Below, piece after piece: positions 26,589-38,520 of a stretch of DNA of 64,000 bases. Each line of letters starts with the position of its first letter. Within the stretch, counting starts at the first letter, position 1. Made by a program: the position numbers and the translations under genes. Under the pieces are notes generated by a model. It was not told the origin of the DNA and searched no databases. It saw only the letters and a program-made list of their open reading frames with translations. Source of the DNA: Azospirillaceae bacterium (lineage in GTDB: Bacteria; Pseudomonadota; Alphaproteobacteria; Azospirillales; Azospirillaceae); NCBI GenBank assembly GCA_035645145.1, contig DASQNC010000044.1, positions 62,001 through 126,000 of the forward strand, in the 5' to 3' direction.

Positions 26589-27976
26589 GAGCAGATCCGA
26601 TCCACGAGCTGCTTCACCGTGGGGATGAAGCCATTGGCGTAGAACGGATCCTGCGCGAACCGGTAGGCATTGTGCCCGGCGAACATCAGCTGGTTCTCGA
26701 CATCGTCGGAGTGGCTGATGGCCTGGAGGGTCTTCTGGATGCAGAAGGACCGCGGATCGGCCTTCTTGCCGGTGGTCCCATGCTCGTTCTGCGCCCAGTT
26801 CGAGAAGTTGCAGGCCGACAGACAGCCCATGCATTCGATCTGGTCGATCCGGATCTGTTCGGACTCCTGCGGCGTCAGGAAGATGACCGTGCTGTCCGGT
26901 GTCTTCATCCCGACCGTATAGCCTTCGGCCATCCATCCCCTGGCCCGCTCGGCGTCGGAGACGGTGACGTAAATGGGCCGGCCGCGCGGACCGATCTGCA
27001 GTTCCGTCGAGTGTTCGCCGAGCGCATGGGGCGTGAAGGCAACCTGGCGTTCGGAACGGCGCTGCAGATTGAGCAGGAATTCGTTCTTCACCGCCGAGGA
27101 ATAGAAGCCCGTCGGTGAAAAGCGGTTCAGGTACACGTCGCCCGGCTTCAGCGTCAGCAGCTTCCGCTTCCAGGCATGGCTGATGGGGCTTTCCTGGGTC
27201 AGCAACGGCCGGGTGCCGAACTGGAAGGCGACCGGCCCGAGTTCCGGGTTGTCGATCCAATCCGCCCATTCGCGCAGGAACCAGACGCCACCGGCCATGA
27301 CGATCGGCGTGTCGTACAGGCCGAAGCTGTTCATCATCTCGCGGAGTGCCCGGACGCGGGGGAACGGGTCCTCCGGCCGGGTCGGATCCTCGCTGTTGGA
27401 CAGGCCATTGTGGCCGCCGGCCAGCCAGGGATCCTCGTAGACGACACCGCCCAGGCCGTCGCGGAACTTGTGGTAGGCGCGCAGCCACAGGGCACGGAAG
27501 GCACGGGCGGACGACACGATGGGATAGTAGTGGATGCCGTAGCGGGCCGAGATCTCGGCCACCTTGTAGGGCATGCCGGCCCCGCAGGTGACGCCGTGGA
27601 CCAGCCCCTTCGCCCCCTCCAGCACGCCGTGCAGGATGGTCTCCGCGGCCCCCATCTCCCACAGGACGTTCATGTGGATGCGGCCCTGCCCGTTCGACCG
27701 CTCATGGGCGATGCGGGCCTGGGTGATGCCGCCCTGGATGGAGTAGCGGATCAACTCGTCGTGCCGCTCGCGCCGGGTCTTGCCGTGGTAGACCTGCGGA
27801 ATCGGGTTGCCGTTCTCGTCGTAGCTGTCGGCATTGACGCCCGAAAACGTCCCCACGCCCCCGGCGGCTGCCCAAGCCCCACAGCTTTCGCCGTTGGAAA
27901 CGGAGATACCCTTACCGCCTTCGACAATCGGCAGGACCTCGCGGCCGGAGATCACCAAAGGCTTCAGTGGACGCAA
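26579..27976 (-). CDS. Nitronate monooxygenase-like flavin oxidoreductase with C-terminal cysteine motif
   Basis: The 465-residue protein belongs to the 2-nitropropane dioxygenase/nitronate monooxygenase TIM-barrel flavoenzymes. It shows HGVTCGAGMPYKVAEI in the core and VMAGGVWFLREWADWI, a glycine-rich FMN-phosphate loop. It is about 100 residues longer than classic members. The extension contains ECMGCLSACNFSNW, that is C382, C385 and C389, which could bind a metal or Fe-S cluster. Translation starts at TTG (27976): AGGAGG lies exactly six bases upstream, while the alternative upstream start has no such site. Substrate unknown. Confidence 0.82.
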   Translation of the reverse strand: MRPLKPLVISGREVLPIVEGGKGISVSNGESCGAWAAAGGVGTFSGVNADSYDENGNPIPQVYHGKTRRERHDELIRYSIQGGITQARIAHERSNGQGRIHMNVLWEMGAAETILHGVLEGAKGLVHGVTCGAGMPYKVAEISARYGIHYYPIVSSARAFRALWLRAYHKFRDGLGGVVYEDPWLAGGHNGLSNSEDPTRPEDPFPRVRALREMMNSFGLYDTPIVMAGGVWFLREWADWIDNPELGPVAFQFGTRPLLTQESPISHAWKRKLLTLKPGDVYLNRFSPTGFYSSAVKNEFLLNLQRRSERQVAFTPHALGEHSTELQIGPRGRPIYVTVSDAERARGWMAEGYTVGMKTPDSTVIFLTPQESEQIRIDQIECMGCLSACNFSNWAQNEHGTTGKKADPRSFCIQKTLQAISHSDDVENQLMFAGHNAYRFAQDPFYANGFIPTVKQLVDRICSGD

Positions 27977-28087
27977 ACCAACCTCCTGACATGCAGACAA
28001 GCCCGGATGCAATGCAGCCGGCATCCTCGGACACTCACTGTCTCTCAACGAGCCATATATGAAGCCGTTTCGGCCGCGGACAGTCCT

Positions 28088-28834
28088 TTAACGCCGCAGG
28101 CGCCGGATCTCCGCCAGGACCTCCGCCGGCCGGTCGGAAAACACCCCGGCGACCCCCCAGTCCAGCAGCTCCACCGCACGCGCCGGATCGTTCACGGTAT
28201 AGGCCAGGACCGGCCGGCCCGTGGCACGGATCTCGCGCACGCTGGCGGGGCTTTCCTTGCGGTGGTTGATGTTCACGGTTGCCGCATCCAGCCGGTCGGC
28301 AATGTCCCGCCAATCGCGCGGCAGCCCGTCGACGAGATACCCCCGCGGCCAGTCGCCCCGTAGCTGCCGCGCCGTCTCCAGCGCCTCGACGGAGAAGCTG
28401 GACACGAGCGGCACCGGGCGATCGGACGGCCAGATCCGGCCGGCGATGGCCAGCGCCACCTCGGCCGTTTCCCGCGCCCGGCCGCGGCAGGGCTTGATCT
28501 CCAGATTGATGCCGAGGCCGAGCGACAGCACGAGATCGAGGCATTCCTCGAGGGTCGGCACACGTTCGCCCTTGAAGTCCGGCCCGAACCAGGCGCCCGC
28601 ATCCCGGCGACGGAGGTCGGCCAGGTCCGTTTCGGCCACGGCCCCGCGACCATCGGTCGTGCGGTCGAGCGTGTCGTCGTGCAGGAGGACGGGCACGCCG
28701 TCGCGGGTCAACTTGACATCAACCTCGACCCAGGCAGCGCCCTGCCGGGCGGCTTCGCGGATGGAGGCGAGCGTGTTCTCGGGCGCGAAATCCTTTGCGC
28801 CCCGGTGTCCGATGACGTGCGGAATAGTCAGCAT
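28088..28834 (-). CDS. Glycerophosphodiester phosphodiesterase
   Basis: The 248-residue protein is a GDPD-family enzyme. HRGAKDFAPENTLASIREA carries the first catalytic His and metal-binding Glu, WVEVDVKLTRDGVPVLLHDD the acidic and second His residues, and LEIKPCRG a further metal ligand. It hydrolyses glycerophosphodiesters to sn-glycerol 3-phosphate plus alcohol. It has no signal peptide, so it is cytoplasmic (UgpQ-like). The ATG at 28834 begins right before the barrel. A thioesterase gene lies 53 bp upstream on the same strand. Confidence 0.92.
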   Translation of the reverse strand: MLTIPHVIGHRGAKDFAPENTLASIREAARQGAAWVEVDVKLTRDGVPVLLHDDTLDRTTDGRGAVAETDLADLRRRDAGAWFGPDFKGERVPTLEECLDLVLSLGLGINLEIKPCRGRARETAEVALAIAGRIWPSDRPVPLVSSFSVEALETARQLRGDWPRGYLVDGLPRDWRDIADRLDAATVNINHRKESPASVREIRATGRPVLAYTVNDPARAVELLDWGVAGVFSDRPAEVLAEIRRLRR

Positions 28835-28887
28835 TGGTCGGGTGTACAGGAAGTTCCGGCCTGTCGCCACGGGAATGCGTGTGCGCC

Positions 28888-29325
28888 TCAGACCGCGGCA
28901 CCCATCTGTTCGTACCGTTCGATCCGTGTGCGCAGATCGTTCGGAACCGGCGCCGGTTTGTGGGAGGTCTGGTCCGTGTTGACCCAAACGACCTCGCCGG
29001 TCGCAAGCACCCGGTCCCGGCCCTTGGGATGAACCTCCAGGGCGAAGGTCAGGCTGGAATTGCCCAGCCGCGCCGTGCGCACGGCCACCTCGAACTCGTC
29101 GTCGAAGCGCAGCGGGCCTTTGTACTCGACCAACCCCTTCACGATGTGGAAGTCCACACCCGTGCCGATGTGCGCCTTGTAGTCCCAACCGATCACCCGA
29201 AGATATTCGGTGATCGCCACGTCGTAATACGTCAGGTAGTTGGCATTGAAGACCACGCCCTGTGCGTCCGTTTCGGCGTAGCGGACACGGAACGGATGGG
29301 CGAAACGGAAATCCGCACGGGCCAT
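28888..29325 (-). CDS. Hotdog-fold acyl-CoA thioesterase
   Basis: The 145-residue protein has the 4-hydroxybenzoyl-CoA thioesterase/YbgC hotdog pattern: RVRYAETDAQGVVFNANYLTYYD, in which the Asp is the probable catalytic residue, and a C-terminal TGEVVWVNTD strand. It likely cleaves short or aromatic acyl-CoA in the cytoplasm. The ATG at 29325 begins MARADFRFAHPFRVRY. It is probably co-transcribed with the GDPD gene. Confidence 0.88.
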   Translation of the reverse strand: MARADFRFAHPFRVRYAETDAQGVVFNANYLTYYDVAITEYLRVIGWDYKAHIGTGVDFHIVKGLVEYKGPLRFDDEFEVAVRTARLGNSSLTFALEVHPKGRDRVLATGEVVWVNTDQTSHKPAPVPNDLRTRIERYEQMGAAV

Positions 29326-29446
29326 GAGCGGGGCTCCCCGGTTTTCGTCCTGGTCCCGGGAGGTTAGCCGCCCCCCGGCCGGGATGAAAGCCGCGCTGGG
29401 ACCGGAGGTGGTCGCCCGCCTTGGATCCGGGAACCAGCCGCAATGC

Positions 29447-29815
29447 TCAGGCTGCCGCGCCCAACGCCTCCACGATGGCCTGTTCGATCTGGTGCGCACC
29501 GAAAGGCTTGCCGACCACACGCACGGGCGGGTTGCCGCCAAGCATGTTCATCAGCGGGTCCGAAACGTTGCCGGTGACCAGTACATACGGGGTGCCCGAG
29601 CGCCGCCGAAGGTGGTCCGCCACCTCGACGCCCGTCGAGCCCGACGCCAGGAACAGGTCCAGCAGGACCAGATCGGGTTCATGCCGGTCGATGGCGTCCA
29701 CGGCCTGCGCCGACGTGCCGGCCAAGGCGCAGACGGTGTGGCCCAGCCTTTTGGCAATGAACTGGAGGTGGAGGGCGATGATCGCCTCATCCTCAACGAT
29801 TAGAACACGCGCCAT
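29447..29815 (-). CDS. Single-domain response regulator
   Basis: The 122-residue protein is a lone receiver domain. The acidic pocket is VEDE, phosphoacceptor D53 (LLDLF), switch T81 (VTGN) and K103 (GKPF), so it is competent for phosphorylation. There is no output domain, so it should act through protein contacts. No histidine kinase is nearby. It is divergent from another receiver-only gene across 280 bp. Confidence 0.9.
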   Translation of the reverse strand: MARVLIVEDEAIIALHLQFIAKRLGHTVCALAGTSAQAVDAIDRHEPDLVLLDLFLASGSTGVEVADHLRRRSGTPYVLVTGNVSDPLMNMLGGNPPVRVVGKPFGAHQIEQAIVEALGAAA

Positions 29816-30095
29816 CACACCTCGAATGATGCCAGCCGGGTTCACCCGTGCGTCGGGTTCGGGAAACGAGCCGCCCGGTGGCGGTTGGTAGACCACGGAG
29901 ATGATTGCCCAAAAGCGGTTAACCATATTTGAACAGCGCCACGCAAGAGGAGGATCGTTGCCGGACATCTTTCCGGCCGATACACGCCCGATGGAGGCGG
30001 TGACCGGACGGGTGACCCGGATCGAACGGTGCGGACCGGTGAACAATCCGCCCGCCAATGGTTTTCCCATTCCGAATAGGAGGTGGGGCTTCGCC

Positions 30096-30449
30096 ATGCG
30101 CATTCTGGTCGTGGAAGACGAAGGCCTTGTGGCGATGGCGCTGGCGGCGGCCCTGACCCATGCCGGTCACGATGTGGTGGGGTGCTGCGCCACGCTGAAC
30201 GCCGCGCTACGAGCGGCCGCCTCTCACCGTCCGGACCTGGCGCTTGTGGATGTGGACCTGCATGGCCGGCCCTGCGGTCTCGCGGCGGTGGGTATGCTGC
30301 GGGAGGCCGGTGTGCCCTGCATCCTGGTCACCGCGCGCGAGGTCGTGCCGGCGGCCGATGTGCTGGGCGTCATCCGCAAGCCGTACAGCTACACAACCGT
30401 CAGCGAGACCGTCCGCCGCCTCGCCGAGCGGGTGCACGCCGGGACATGA
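30096..30449 (+). CDS. Single-domain response regulator
   Basis: The 117-residue lone receiver domain has VEDE, phosphoacceptor D52 (LVDVD), T79 (VTA) and K95 (RKPY), all the residues needed for phosphorylation. The sequence is rather divergent from the receiver gene at 29447-29815, so this is not a recent duplication. TAGGAGGTGG lies upstream of the ATG at 30096 and supports that start. The 280-bp divergent region should hold both promoters. Confidence 0.88.
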   Translation: MRILVVEDEGLVAMALAAALTHAGHDVVGCCATLNAALRAAASHRPDLALVDVDLHGRPCGLAAVGMLREAGVPCILVTAREVVPAADVLGVIRKPYSYTTVSETVRRLAERVHAGT

Positions 30450-30474
30450 TCCCCCGCCGACAGCGGAATTGAAA

Positions 30475-30506
30475 AGGGGCGTGCCGCTTCCGGGCAGCAC
30501 GCCCCT
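30475..30506 (-). terminator. Second hairpin downstream of pnp, with T-run
   Basis: The arms AGGGGCGTGC (30475-30484) and GCACGCCCCT (30497-30506) pair; read on the minus strand the stem is followed by TTTC and AATT. It would be the final terminator of the translation operon. It also lies just after the convergent response-regulator gene and can serve that gene. Confidence 0.75.
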
Positions 30507-30640
30507 GGACTCGATTACCCTGGTTGCGAGGGGCGACTCGGGCCGACGAAGGTTTCGACCTCCGTATGCCGAAGGGCATGCCTCCCCGCCCACTGGCCCG
30601 CCGGCCAAACCCCACAGGAGCCGCGGGCGTCCGGGGAACA

Positions 30641-30674
30641 CCGGCCGGGCGCATGAAGCCATGCGCCCGGCCGG
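30641..30674 (-). terminator. First hairpin downstream of pnp
   Basis: A perfect 14-bp stem (30641-30654 with 30661-30674, CCGGCCGGGCGCAT) has a six-base loop and starts 11 bases past the pnp stop. It lacks a T-run, so it is likely a stabilising or partial terminator ahead of the stronger signal at 30475-30506. Confidence 0.65.
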
Positions 30675-30685
30675 TTGTCAGACCG

Positions 30686-32800
<2,115 letters not shown>

Positions 32801-32890
32801 TCGTCTTTCCTTCCATCCTACCCGCCCGCCCCGGATTGGGCGTCGCGGGTCAGGACCGGCCCATGCCAGCCCTGCGGGCAAATGCCGTTA

Positions 32891-32918
32891 GCCGGTCGGG
32901 CACCATTGCCCGACCGGC
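32891..32918 (-). promoter_or_regulatory. rpsO-pnp intergenic hairpin
   Basis: A perfect 12-bp stem (32891-32902 with 32907-32918) with a four-base loop lies midway in the 194-bp gap between rpsO and pnp. In E. coli the equivalent interval holds a partial terminator and an RNase III processing site that lets PNPase autoregulate. This one has no T-run and may play the same part. Confidence 0.6.
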
Positions 32919-32994
32919 GCGAACGGCGAATTCTAGATGTACCCCGCGCCGATACATAAGGCAGAAAACGCGGGGAGGGGGCGAGCGTTGCGCG

Positions 32995-33264
32995 TCAGCG
33001 ACGGAGACCCAGTCGCTCGATCAGCGACGCGTAGCGGTCCCGGTCCTTGCCCTTGAGATAGTCCAGCAGCGAACGGCGCTGCCCGACGAGCATCAGAAGG
33101 CCACGGCGGGAGTGGAAATCCTTGCTGTGGGTCTTCAGGTGCTCGGTGAGGTTGCTGATGCGCTCCGACAGGATCGCCACCTGCACCTCGGGGGAACCCG
33201 TGTCGCTGGGATTCGTACGGTACTGGTCGATGAGCGCCTGCTTGCGCTCGGCAGTGATCGACAT
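32995..33264 (-). CDS. rpsO: 30S ribosomal protein S15
   Basis: The 89-residue protein is full-length S15: [20 protein letters not shown] at the start, then [18 protein letters not shown] and [19 protein letters not shown]. It binds 16S rRNA helices early in small-subunit assembly. It follows truB by 14 bp and precedes pnp, the classic order. Confidence 0.98.
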   Translation of the reverse strand: MSITAERKQALIDQYRTNPSDTGSPEVQVAILSERISNLTEHLKTHSKDFHSRRGLLMLVGQRRSLLDYLKGKDRDRYASLIERLGLRR

Positions 33265-33278
33265 CGTATGCTCCATTT

Positions 33279-34220
33279 TTAGAGGTTGAGGACGCGCACC
33301 GGGCGAACCTCGCCCCCTTCGACCACGGCCAGCGCCACCGGCTGACCGTCGCACAGGGTCAGGATGGTCGGCCGCTCCGCGGACAGGTCGACGCGAAGGC
33401 CCTTGAGCCGTTCCGCATCCTGCCGCCGCATGAGCGAGACCGCCTGCCCTTGTCGAAGGCGTTGCGCTTCCGCCGGGCTCAAGGCCAGTGCCGGGATGTC
33501 GTCCAGCGCGGTCTCGATGCCAAGCAGATGTCTTGCGACGGCGGGTGTCTGCGCTTCTTCCTCAAGCTCGTCAAGGGAAATTGCCTGATCGACGGTGAAC
33601 CGCCCCACCGCCAAGCGCCGAAGCGCGGTCACGTGACCGACCGTTCCCAGCGCCACGGCCAGGTCGCGGGCAAGCGAGCGCACATAGGTGCCCTTGCCGC
33701 AGTCGACCTCGAACGCCGCGTGGTCGGCATCGGGAACATCGACCAGCTCGAACCGGTCGATCCGCACCACCCGCGGCTGCAGGTCCACCTCCACCCCGTC
33801 GCGGGCCAACGCATAGGCCCGCTCGCCATCCACCTTGATGGCGGAATAGCGGGGCGGCAACTGGTCGATCTCGCCGAGGAACCGCGGCAGCGCCGCACGC
33901 ACGGCGTCCACGCCGGGGCGCACGTCGCTGGTAGCCGTCACCTGGCCTTCGGCGTCGTCGGTATCCCGGGCCTCGCCCCACCGCACCGTGAAGCTGTAGG
34001 TCTTGGCGCTGCCCATGACGTAATCGACCGTCTTGGTGGCCTCGCCAAAGGCGATCGGCAGGACACCGGTGGCCAGCGGGTCCAGCGTGCCGCCGTGCCC
34101 CGCCTTCTGCGCGTCCAGGAAGCGCCGGGCGCGCGCCATCGCCTGCGTGGATGTCAGCCCCTGGGGCTTGTCCAGCACCAGCCAGCCGTTGACCGGCTGC
34201 CCCTTACGACGCCGCGCCAT
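33279..34220 (-). CDS. truB: tRNA pseudouridine(55) synthase
   Basis: The 313-residue TruB shows [17 protein letters not shown], the catalytic-Asp motif [34 protein letters not shown] and [13 protein letters not shown], plus a C-terminal PUA-like part. It makes pseudouridine 55 in the T-loop of tRNAs. The ATG at 34220 (MARRRKG) sits 50 bp after rbfA. Confidence 0.97.
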   Translation of the reverse strand: MARRRKGQPVNGWLVLDKPQGLTSTQAMARARRFLDAQKAGHGGTLDPLATGVLPIAFGEATKTVDYVMGSAKTYSFTVRWGEARDTDDAEGQVTATSDVRPGVDAVRAALPRFLGEIDQLPPRYSAIKVDGERAYALARDGVEVDLQPRVVRIDRFELVDVPDADHAAFEVDCGKGTYVRSLARDLAVALGTVGHVTALRRLAVGRFTVDQAISLDELEEEAQTPAVARHLLGIETALDDIPALALSPAEAQRLRQGQAVSLMRRQDAERLKGLRVDLSAERPTILTLCDGQPVALAVVEGGEVRPVRVLNL

Positions 34221-34270
34221 GGGCGACCTCCAACACGCCCCCGGCGGGCCTGCCGTCAGGGATGTCCGCC

Positions 34271-34747
34271 TCACTCATCGTCGTCGTCCCGGGCATCGTC
34301 GTCGTCCCGGGCATCGTCCCCGTCCCCACGCGCCCGATCGTCCTCCTCCCCCAAGTCCCGCACCACCCGCGGGTCGTGCAGAAGGCGGTCGATACGGTTG
34401 GCGTAGTCGAACGAGGTATCGGCCTCGAAGCTGAGGGTGGGCGCGAATTTCAGATTGACCGCATGCGCGACCTGCGAACGCAGGAACGGTGCGGCCCGCC
34501 GCAGAACCTGCAGCGCGTGGTCCGCGTCGCCACCGCCCAGGGGGGTGACAAAGGCGGTCGCGTTGCGCAGGTCCGGGCTGGCCCGGACCTCGGTCACGGT
34601 GACCTTGAGATCCACGAGTTCGGGATCGCGGAAATCGCCGCGCGCCAGCAACTCCGCCAGGGCATGCCGGATCTCTTCGCCGACCCGAAGCTGCCGCTGC
34701 GAACGTTCCATACCGGACGGATTATTGTGTCCGCGTCGAGAGCCCAT
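34271..34747 (-). CDS. rbfA: Ribosome-binding factor A with acidic repeat tail
   Basis: The 158-residue protein is RbfA: SQRQLRVGEEIRHALAELL, then VTVTEVRASPDLRNATAFVT and a KH-like fold to the region DYANRIDRLLHDPRV. It helps mature the 16S 5' end. The C-terminus is extended by an Asp-rich tail (DDARDDDDARDDDDE) encoded by an 18-bp tandem duplication at 34276-34311. The ATG at 34747 is chosen; an internal ATG (MERSQRQL) 13 codons later is possible. Confidence 0.95.
   Translation of the reverse strand: MGSRRGHNNPSGMERSQRQLRVGEEIRHALAELLARGDFRDPELVDLKVTVTEVRASPDLRNATAFVTPLGGGDADHALQVLRRAAPFLRSQVAHAVNLKFAPTLSFEADTSFDYANRIDRLLHDPRVVRDLGEEDDRARGDGDDARDDDDARDDDDE
34276..34311. repeat. Two tandem 18-bp repeats coding the RbfA acidic tail
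   Basis: CATCGTCGTCGTCCCGGG occurs twice head to tail and a partial third copy follows. On the coding strand it encodes PGTTTM-like reverse complement DDDDAR units, so the tail can vary in whole codons. Confidence 0.85.
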
Positions 34748-35068
34748 CTGGAAACGTATCCTCACCAAATCGCCGGTGTGCCCCTTGGCGGCGGTGCCGC
34801 CCGCCTGCAAGCGTAGCGCCGCAAAGCCGCCGGCGCGAACGGCCAAGCGGATCGGCAGCCTGGGGACGGCGTGGGTGTCCGGCCTTCCCCCTCACACCCC
34901 TGGAAACAGGGCCGCGGGGTTGAATGCGTTGAAATTCTGACCCGAGATCGCAAACGCCCGGCGCCGGTCCGTCCGGGCGAATGCCGTTCACGAGGAAGGG
35001 CGTTCGCCGCGGACAGACCACAGGCCGGGATCGTTGCGGGCCGCGAGACGAGCCGGGGACGGGGCGCC
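34748..35068 (-). other. 321-bp gap between infB and rbfA
   Basis: No credible gene is seen here on either strand. The gap holds a seven-bp GC stem (CGCCCGG at 34955-34961 with CCGGGCG at 34973-34979). No T-run follows, so the operon probably reads through. Confidence 0.5.
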
Positions 35069-37786
35069 TTACAGCGCCCGCGCCACCTGCTCCATCTCGT
35101 AGCACTCGATCTGGTCGCCCTCGCGGATGTCGTCGTAGTTCTCGAACGCCATGCCGCACTCGTAGCCCTCGCGGACTTCGCGGACTTCGTCCTTGAAGCG
35201 GCGGAGCGTCTTGAGGGTGCCGGTGTGGATGACGACGTTGTCGCGCAGCAGACGGACGCCGGCCCCACGCTTGACCAGACCCTCGGTGACCCGGCAGCCC
35301 GCCACCTTGCCGACCTTCGACACTTCGAAGACCTGCAGGATGTTGGCGTAGCCCAGGAACACTTCCTTGAAGGTCGGGGCAAGCAGACCCGAGAGCGCCT
35401 GCTTCACCTCGTCGATCACGTTGTAGATGATCGAGTAGTAGCGGATCTCCACCCCGTCGCGGCGCGCCATGTCGCGAGCCAGCGGGTTGGCGCGCACGTT
35501 GAAGCCGATGATCATCGCCTTCGACGCGTTGGCCAGCGTGATGTCGCTTTCCGTGATGGCGCCGACCGCCTGGTGCAGCACCCGGACCTTCACCTCGCTC
35601 TGGTCGCCGCCCAGCTTCTCCAGCGCCGATGCGATGGCTTCCACCGACCCCTGGACGTCGCCCTTGATGACGACGGCAAGCTCGCGAACCTCGCCAGCCT
35701 TGATGCTGTCGAACATCTGCTCCAGCGTGCCGCGGCCGGCCCGGGCCAACTGCTGCTCGCGCTTCTTGCGCTGCCGGAACTCGGTGATGTCGCGGGCGCG
35801 TGCCTCGCTCTCGACGACGATGAATTCGTCGCCGGCCATCGGCGTGCCGTCCCAGCCCAGCACTTCCACCGGCGTTGCCGGCGCGGCGCTGGTCAGGGTG
35901 GCGCCACGCTCGTTGATGAGGGCGCGGACACGGCCCCACTCGGTGCCGGCGACGAAGATGTCGCCCACCTTCAACGTGCCGTTCTGGACCAGCACGGTCG
36001 CGACCGAACCGCGGCCGCGCTCCAGCTTGGCCTCGACCACGGTGCCACGGGCCGGCCGGTCCGGGTTGGCCCGCAACTCCAGCACCTCGGCCTGCAGGAG
36101 GATGGCCTCCTCGAGCTTGTCGAGGCCGAGCCGGGTCTTGGCCGACACCTCGACCGTCAGGATGTCGCCGCCCAACTCCTCGACCACCAGGCCGTGCTGA
36201 AGCAGGTCCTGGCGCACCCGGTCCGGCTTGGCGTCCGGCAGGTCCACCTTATTGATGGCGACGATCAGCGGGACCTTGGCGGCCTGAGCGTGATTGATCG
36301 CCTCGACCGTCTGCGGCATGACGCTGTCGTTGGCAGCGACCACCAGCACGACGATGTCGGTGACGTTGGCGCCGCGGGCACGCATGGCCGTGAACGCCGC
36401 GTGGCCCGGGGTGTCGATGAAGGTGATGCGACCACCGGACCGCGCCTGCACCTGGTAGGCGCCGATGTGCTGGGTGATGCCGCCGGCCTCGTGCGCGACG
36501 ACGTCGGTCTTCCGCATGGCATCCAGCAGCGAGGTCTTGCCATGGTCGACGTGGCCCATGATGGTGACCACCGGCGGCCGCGGCTGAAGATCCTCGGGGG
36601 CATCGGGCTGATCGTCGAGACCCAGTTCGACGTCCGCTTCCGAGACGCGCCGGACGCGGTGGCCGAACTCCTCGGCGATGAGCTGGGCGGTGTCGCCGTC
36701 GATGGCCTGGGTGATGGTCGCCATCACCCCCATGCGCATCAGTGCCTTGATCACGTCGGCACCGCGCTCCGCCATGCGGTTCGCCAGCTCCTGGACCGTG
36801 ATGACTTCGGGAATGATCACGTCGCGGGCGACCTTCTGCTGCTCGGCACGGCCCATCATGCGCAGACGTTCGCGCTCACGGGCACGGCGGAACGCGGCCA
36901 GACTGCGGGTCCGCTCGCCGCCGCCGTCGTCCAGGGCCTGGGTGACCGTCAGCTTGCCCGAACGGCGCTTGTCCATCGCGCCCTTCTTGGGCGACGGAGC
37001 AGGCACCTTCGCCGGTGCGCGGGTCCCACCACCACCAGGGCGACGGGCACGCCCGCTGTCCTCCTCCTCGTCCGCCGGCGCCGGGATGGCCGGACCGGCG
37101 GCGCCGGCAGGCCCACGCACTTGCGGACGCGCAGCGCCGGCATCGGCGCCACGGGTGGCGTCGGAACGGCGCGGTTCCTCGACGCCACGACGGGCAGCCT
37201 CGGCCTCCTTGCGGCGGGCTTCTTCCTCCAGCCGGCGACGCTCGGCCTCGGCAGCAGCCTGGCGCTCCTGCTCCTGGATGCTGTGCAGCTCTTCCAGCTC
37301 GCGCCGGCGCAGCGTATCGGCATCCAACGGCTCGGGCGGACCTTCCGGCACCGCCTCGGGCGCCGGCCGCTCCTCGACGAAGGCCTCCGCCGTCCCGACA
37401 ACCGCGTCGTCCGGCTCGGCCGTGGTGCGGCGCTCGCTCTCCTCGCGGGCGGACAGGAGCGCACGCAGGCGTGCCTCCTTCTCCTCGCGGCTCAGCTCGC
37501 GCGGCAGCGGACCGCCGCGGATGGCGCCTTGGCGCTGTCCGCTGGTCCCCCCTTCGGCGGCGCGGCGCGCGGCCGCGCCTCCATCGGCGACGCCAGGGAC
37601 TGCGCCCTTTTCCAGCGTGCGCTTGCGTTTGACCTCAACCGTGACCTGCTTGGAGCGGCCATGGGAGAAGCTCTGCCGGACCGATCCGGTCTCGGAGCCC
37701 GCCGGAGCGGGCTTTTTCGGCAGCTCGAGTTTTCCTCGGCCGGACAGGCTCAAAACTTTCTTTTCCTGATCCTTGGTGTCAGTCAT
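35069..37786 (-). CDS. infB: Translation initiation factor IF-2
   Basis: The 905-residue IF-2 has a long charged N-terminal region with many Glu/Arg/Ala repeats (about residues 60-300) and an IF2-N helical domain. Its GTPase core has G1 GHVDHGKTS near residue 410, G3 DTPGHAAF and G4 [11 protein letters not shown]. Domains II to IV end EQVARAL. It delivers initiator tRNA to the 30S subunit. The ATG at 37786 follows the ylxR stop after a few bases, with no room for independent control. Confidence 0.98.
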   Translation of the reverse strand: MTDTKDQEKKVLSLSGRGKLELPKKPAPAGSETGSVRQSFSHGRSKQVTVEVKRKRTLEKGAVPGVADGGAAARRAAEGGTSGQRQGAIRGGPLPRELSREEKEARLRALLSAREESERRTTAEPDDAVVGTAEAFVEERPAPEAVPEGPPEPLDADTLRRRELEELHSIQEQERQAAAEAERRRLEEEARRKEAEAARRGVEEPRRSDATRGADAGAARPQVRGPAGAAGPAIPAPADEEEDSGRARRPGGGGTRAPAKVPAPSPKKGAMDKRRSGKLTVTQALDDGGGERTRSLAAFRRARERERLRMMGRAEQQKVARDVIIPEVITVQELANRMAERGADVIKALMRMGVMATITQAIDGDTAQLIAEEFGHRVRRVSEADVELGLDDQPDAPEDLQPRPPVVTIMGHVDHGKTSLLDAMRKTDVVAHEAGGITQHIGAYQVQARSGGRITFIDTPGHAAFTAMRARGANVTDIVVLVVAANDSVMPQTVEAINHAQAAKVPLIVAINKVDLPDAKPDRVRQDLLQHGLVVEELGGDILTVEVSAKTRLGLDKLEEAILLQAEVLELRANPDRPARGTVVEAKLERGRGSVATVLVQNGTLKVGDIFVAGTEWGRVRALINERGATLTSAAPATPVEVLGWDGTPMAGDEFIVVESEARARDITEFRQRKKREQQLARAGRGTLEQMFDSIKAGEVRELAVVIKGDVQGSVEAIASALEKLGGDQSEVKVRVLHQAVGAITESDITLANASKAMIIGFNVRANPLARDMARRDGVEIRYYSIIYNVIDEVKQALSGLLAPTFKEVFLGYANILQVFEVSKVGKVAGCRVTEGLVKRGAGVRLLRDNVVIHTGTLKTLRRFKDEVREVREGYECGMAFENYDDIREGDQIECYEMEQVARAL

Positions 37787-38491
37787 CTAGACGCCCGACT
37801 CAGTCCCTGTTCCTTGCGGCCGGGATGCGCCGGCCAAGACACCTTCGAGCCGCGTAAGCTCGCGGGCGAAACGAACGGCGAAACCGCCTTCGGCGATCGC
37901 AACATGCACCACATGGGCACGCCCGAGCGCCGCAGCCAGTTCCCCCGCCGAAAAACTCGTCACCATCGGCAGATCGCGCCGAATGGCCGTTAGTTTGCTC
38001 CGCCCCTCCGCCGCCCCATCGGATGCTTCAACGCGGAACGCCACCTTACCCCCGATCAGGGCTTCGCGCACCTGTTCGAATCCGGCGACGACCTGCCCTG
38101 CGCGGCGCGCAAGCCCCAGAATGTCCATGCAGCGGCGCCGCAGCCCCTCCGCCACCACCCCGCGCAGGTCCGGGGCGACCTCGACGGGGCGGCGGGCGGC
38201 GCGCGCGAAGGCGCGCTTTTTCACGGCAAGTTCGAGCGCATCCTTGTCCGCCGTGACCCAATAGCCACGCCCCGGCAATTTTTCGTCCAGGTCCGGCAGG
38301 AGCCGCCCGTCGGGGCCCACGACGAAGCGGATCATCCCGTCCTTGGGCGCCACCGCCATGGTGGCGACGCAACGCCGCAGCGGGCTGCGCCGCCCCCCGA
38401 CCTCCTCACGCTCGTCGGGATCCGGCCCGGGCTCGAGCCCGGGCGCCCCTTCGAACGAGGGATCCGGCAGCAAAGGGTCTGGCTGCTCCAC
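37787..38491 (-). CDS. YlxR/DUF448 RNA-binding protein with L7Ae-like domain
   Basis: The 234-residue protein has an N-terminal DUF448 (YlxR) domain (RRCVATMAVAPKDGMIRFVV, LPGRGYWVTADK). An L7Ae/L30e-like domain follows at about 115-200 (DILGLARRAGQVVAGFEQVREAL). This fusion is usual in alphaproteobacteria. It is expected to bind RNA and act with the nusA-infB machinery; the exact role is unproven. It begins at GTG (38491) with GGGAGGGCCAGG upstream. Confidence 0.93.
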   Translation of the reverse strand: MEQPDPLLPDPSFEGAPGLEPGPDPDEREEVGGRRSPLRRCVATMAVAPKDGMIRFVVGPDGRLLPDLDEKLPGRGYWVTADKDALELAVKKRAFARAARRPVEVAPDLRGVVAEGLRRRCMDILGLARRAGQVVAGFEQVREALIGGKVAFRVEASDGAAEGRSKLTAIRRDLPMVTSFSAGELAAALGRAHVVHVAIAEGGFAVRFARELTRLEGVLAGASRPQGTGTESGV

Positions 38492-38520
38492 CGTAACCTG
38501 GCCCTCCCCCGGCCCGCGGC

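Noticed and set aside
34871-37993. A 1040-codon open frame on the plus strand
   Set aside because: It is the mirror of infB, with no domain signature and His/Arg/Gln-rich composition.
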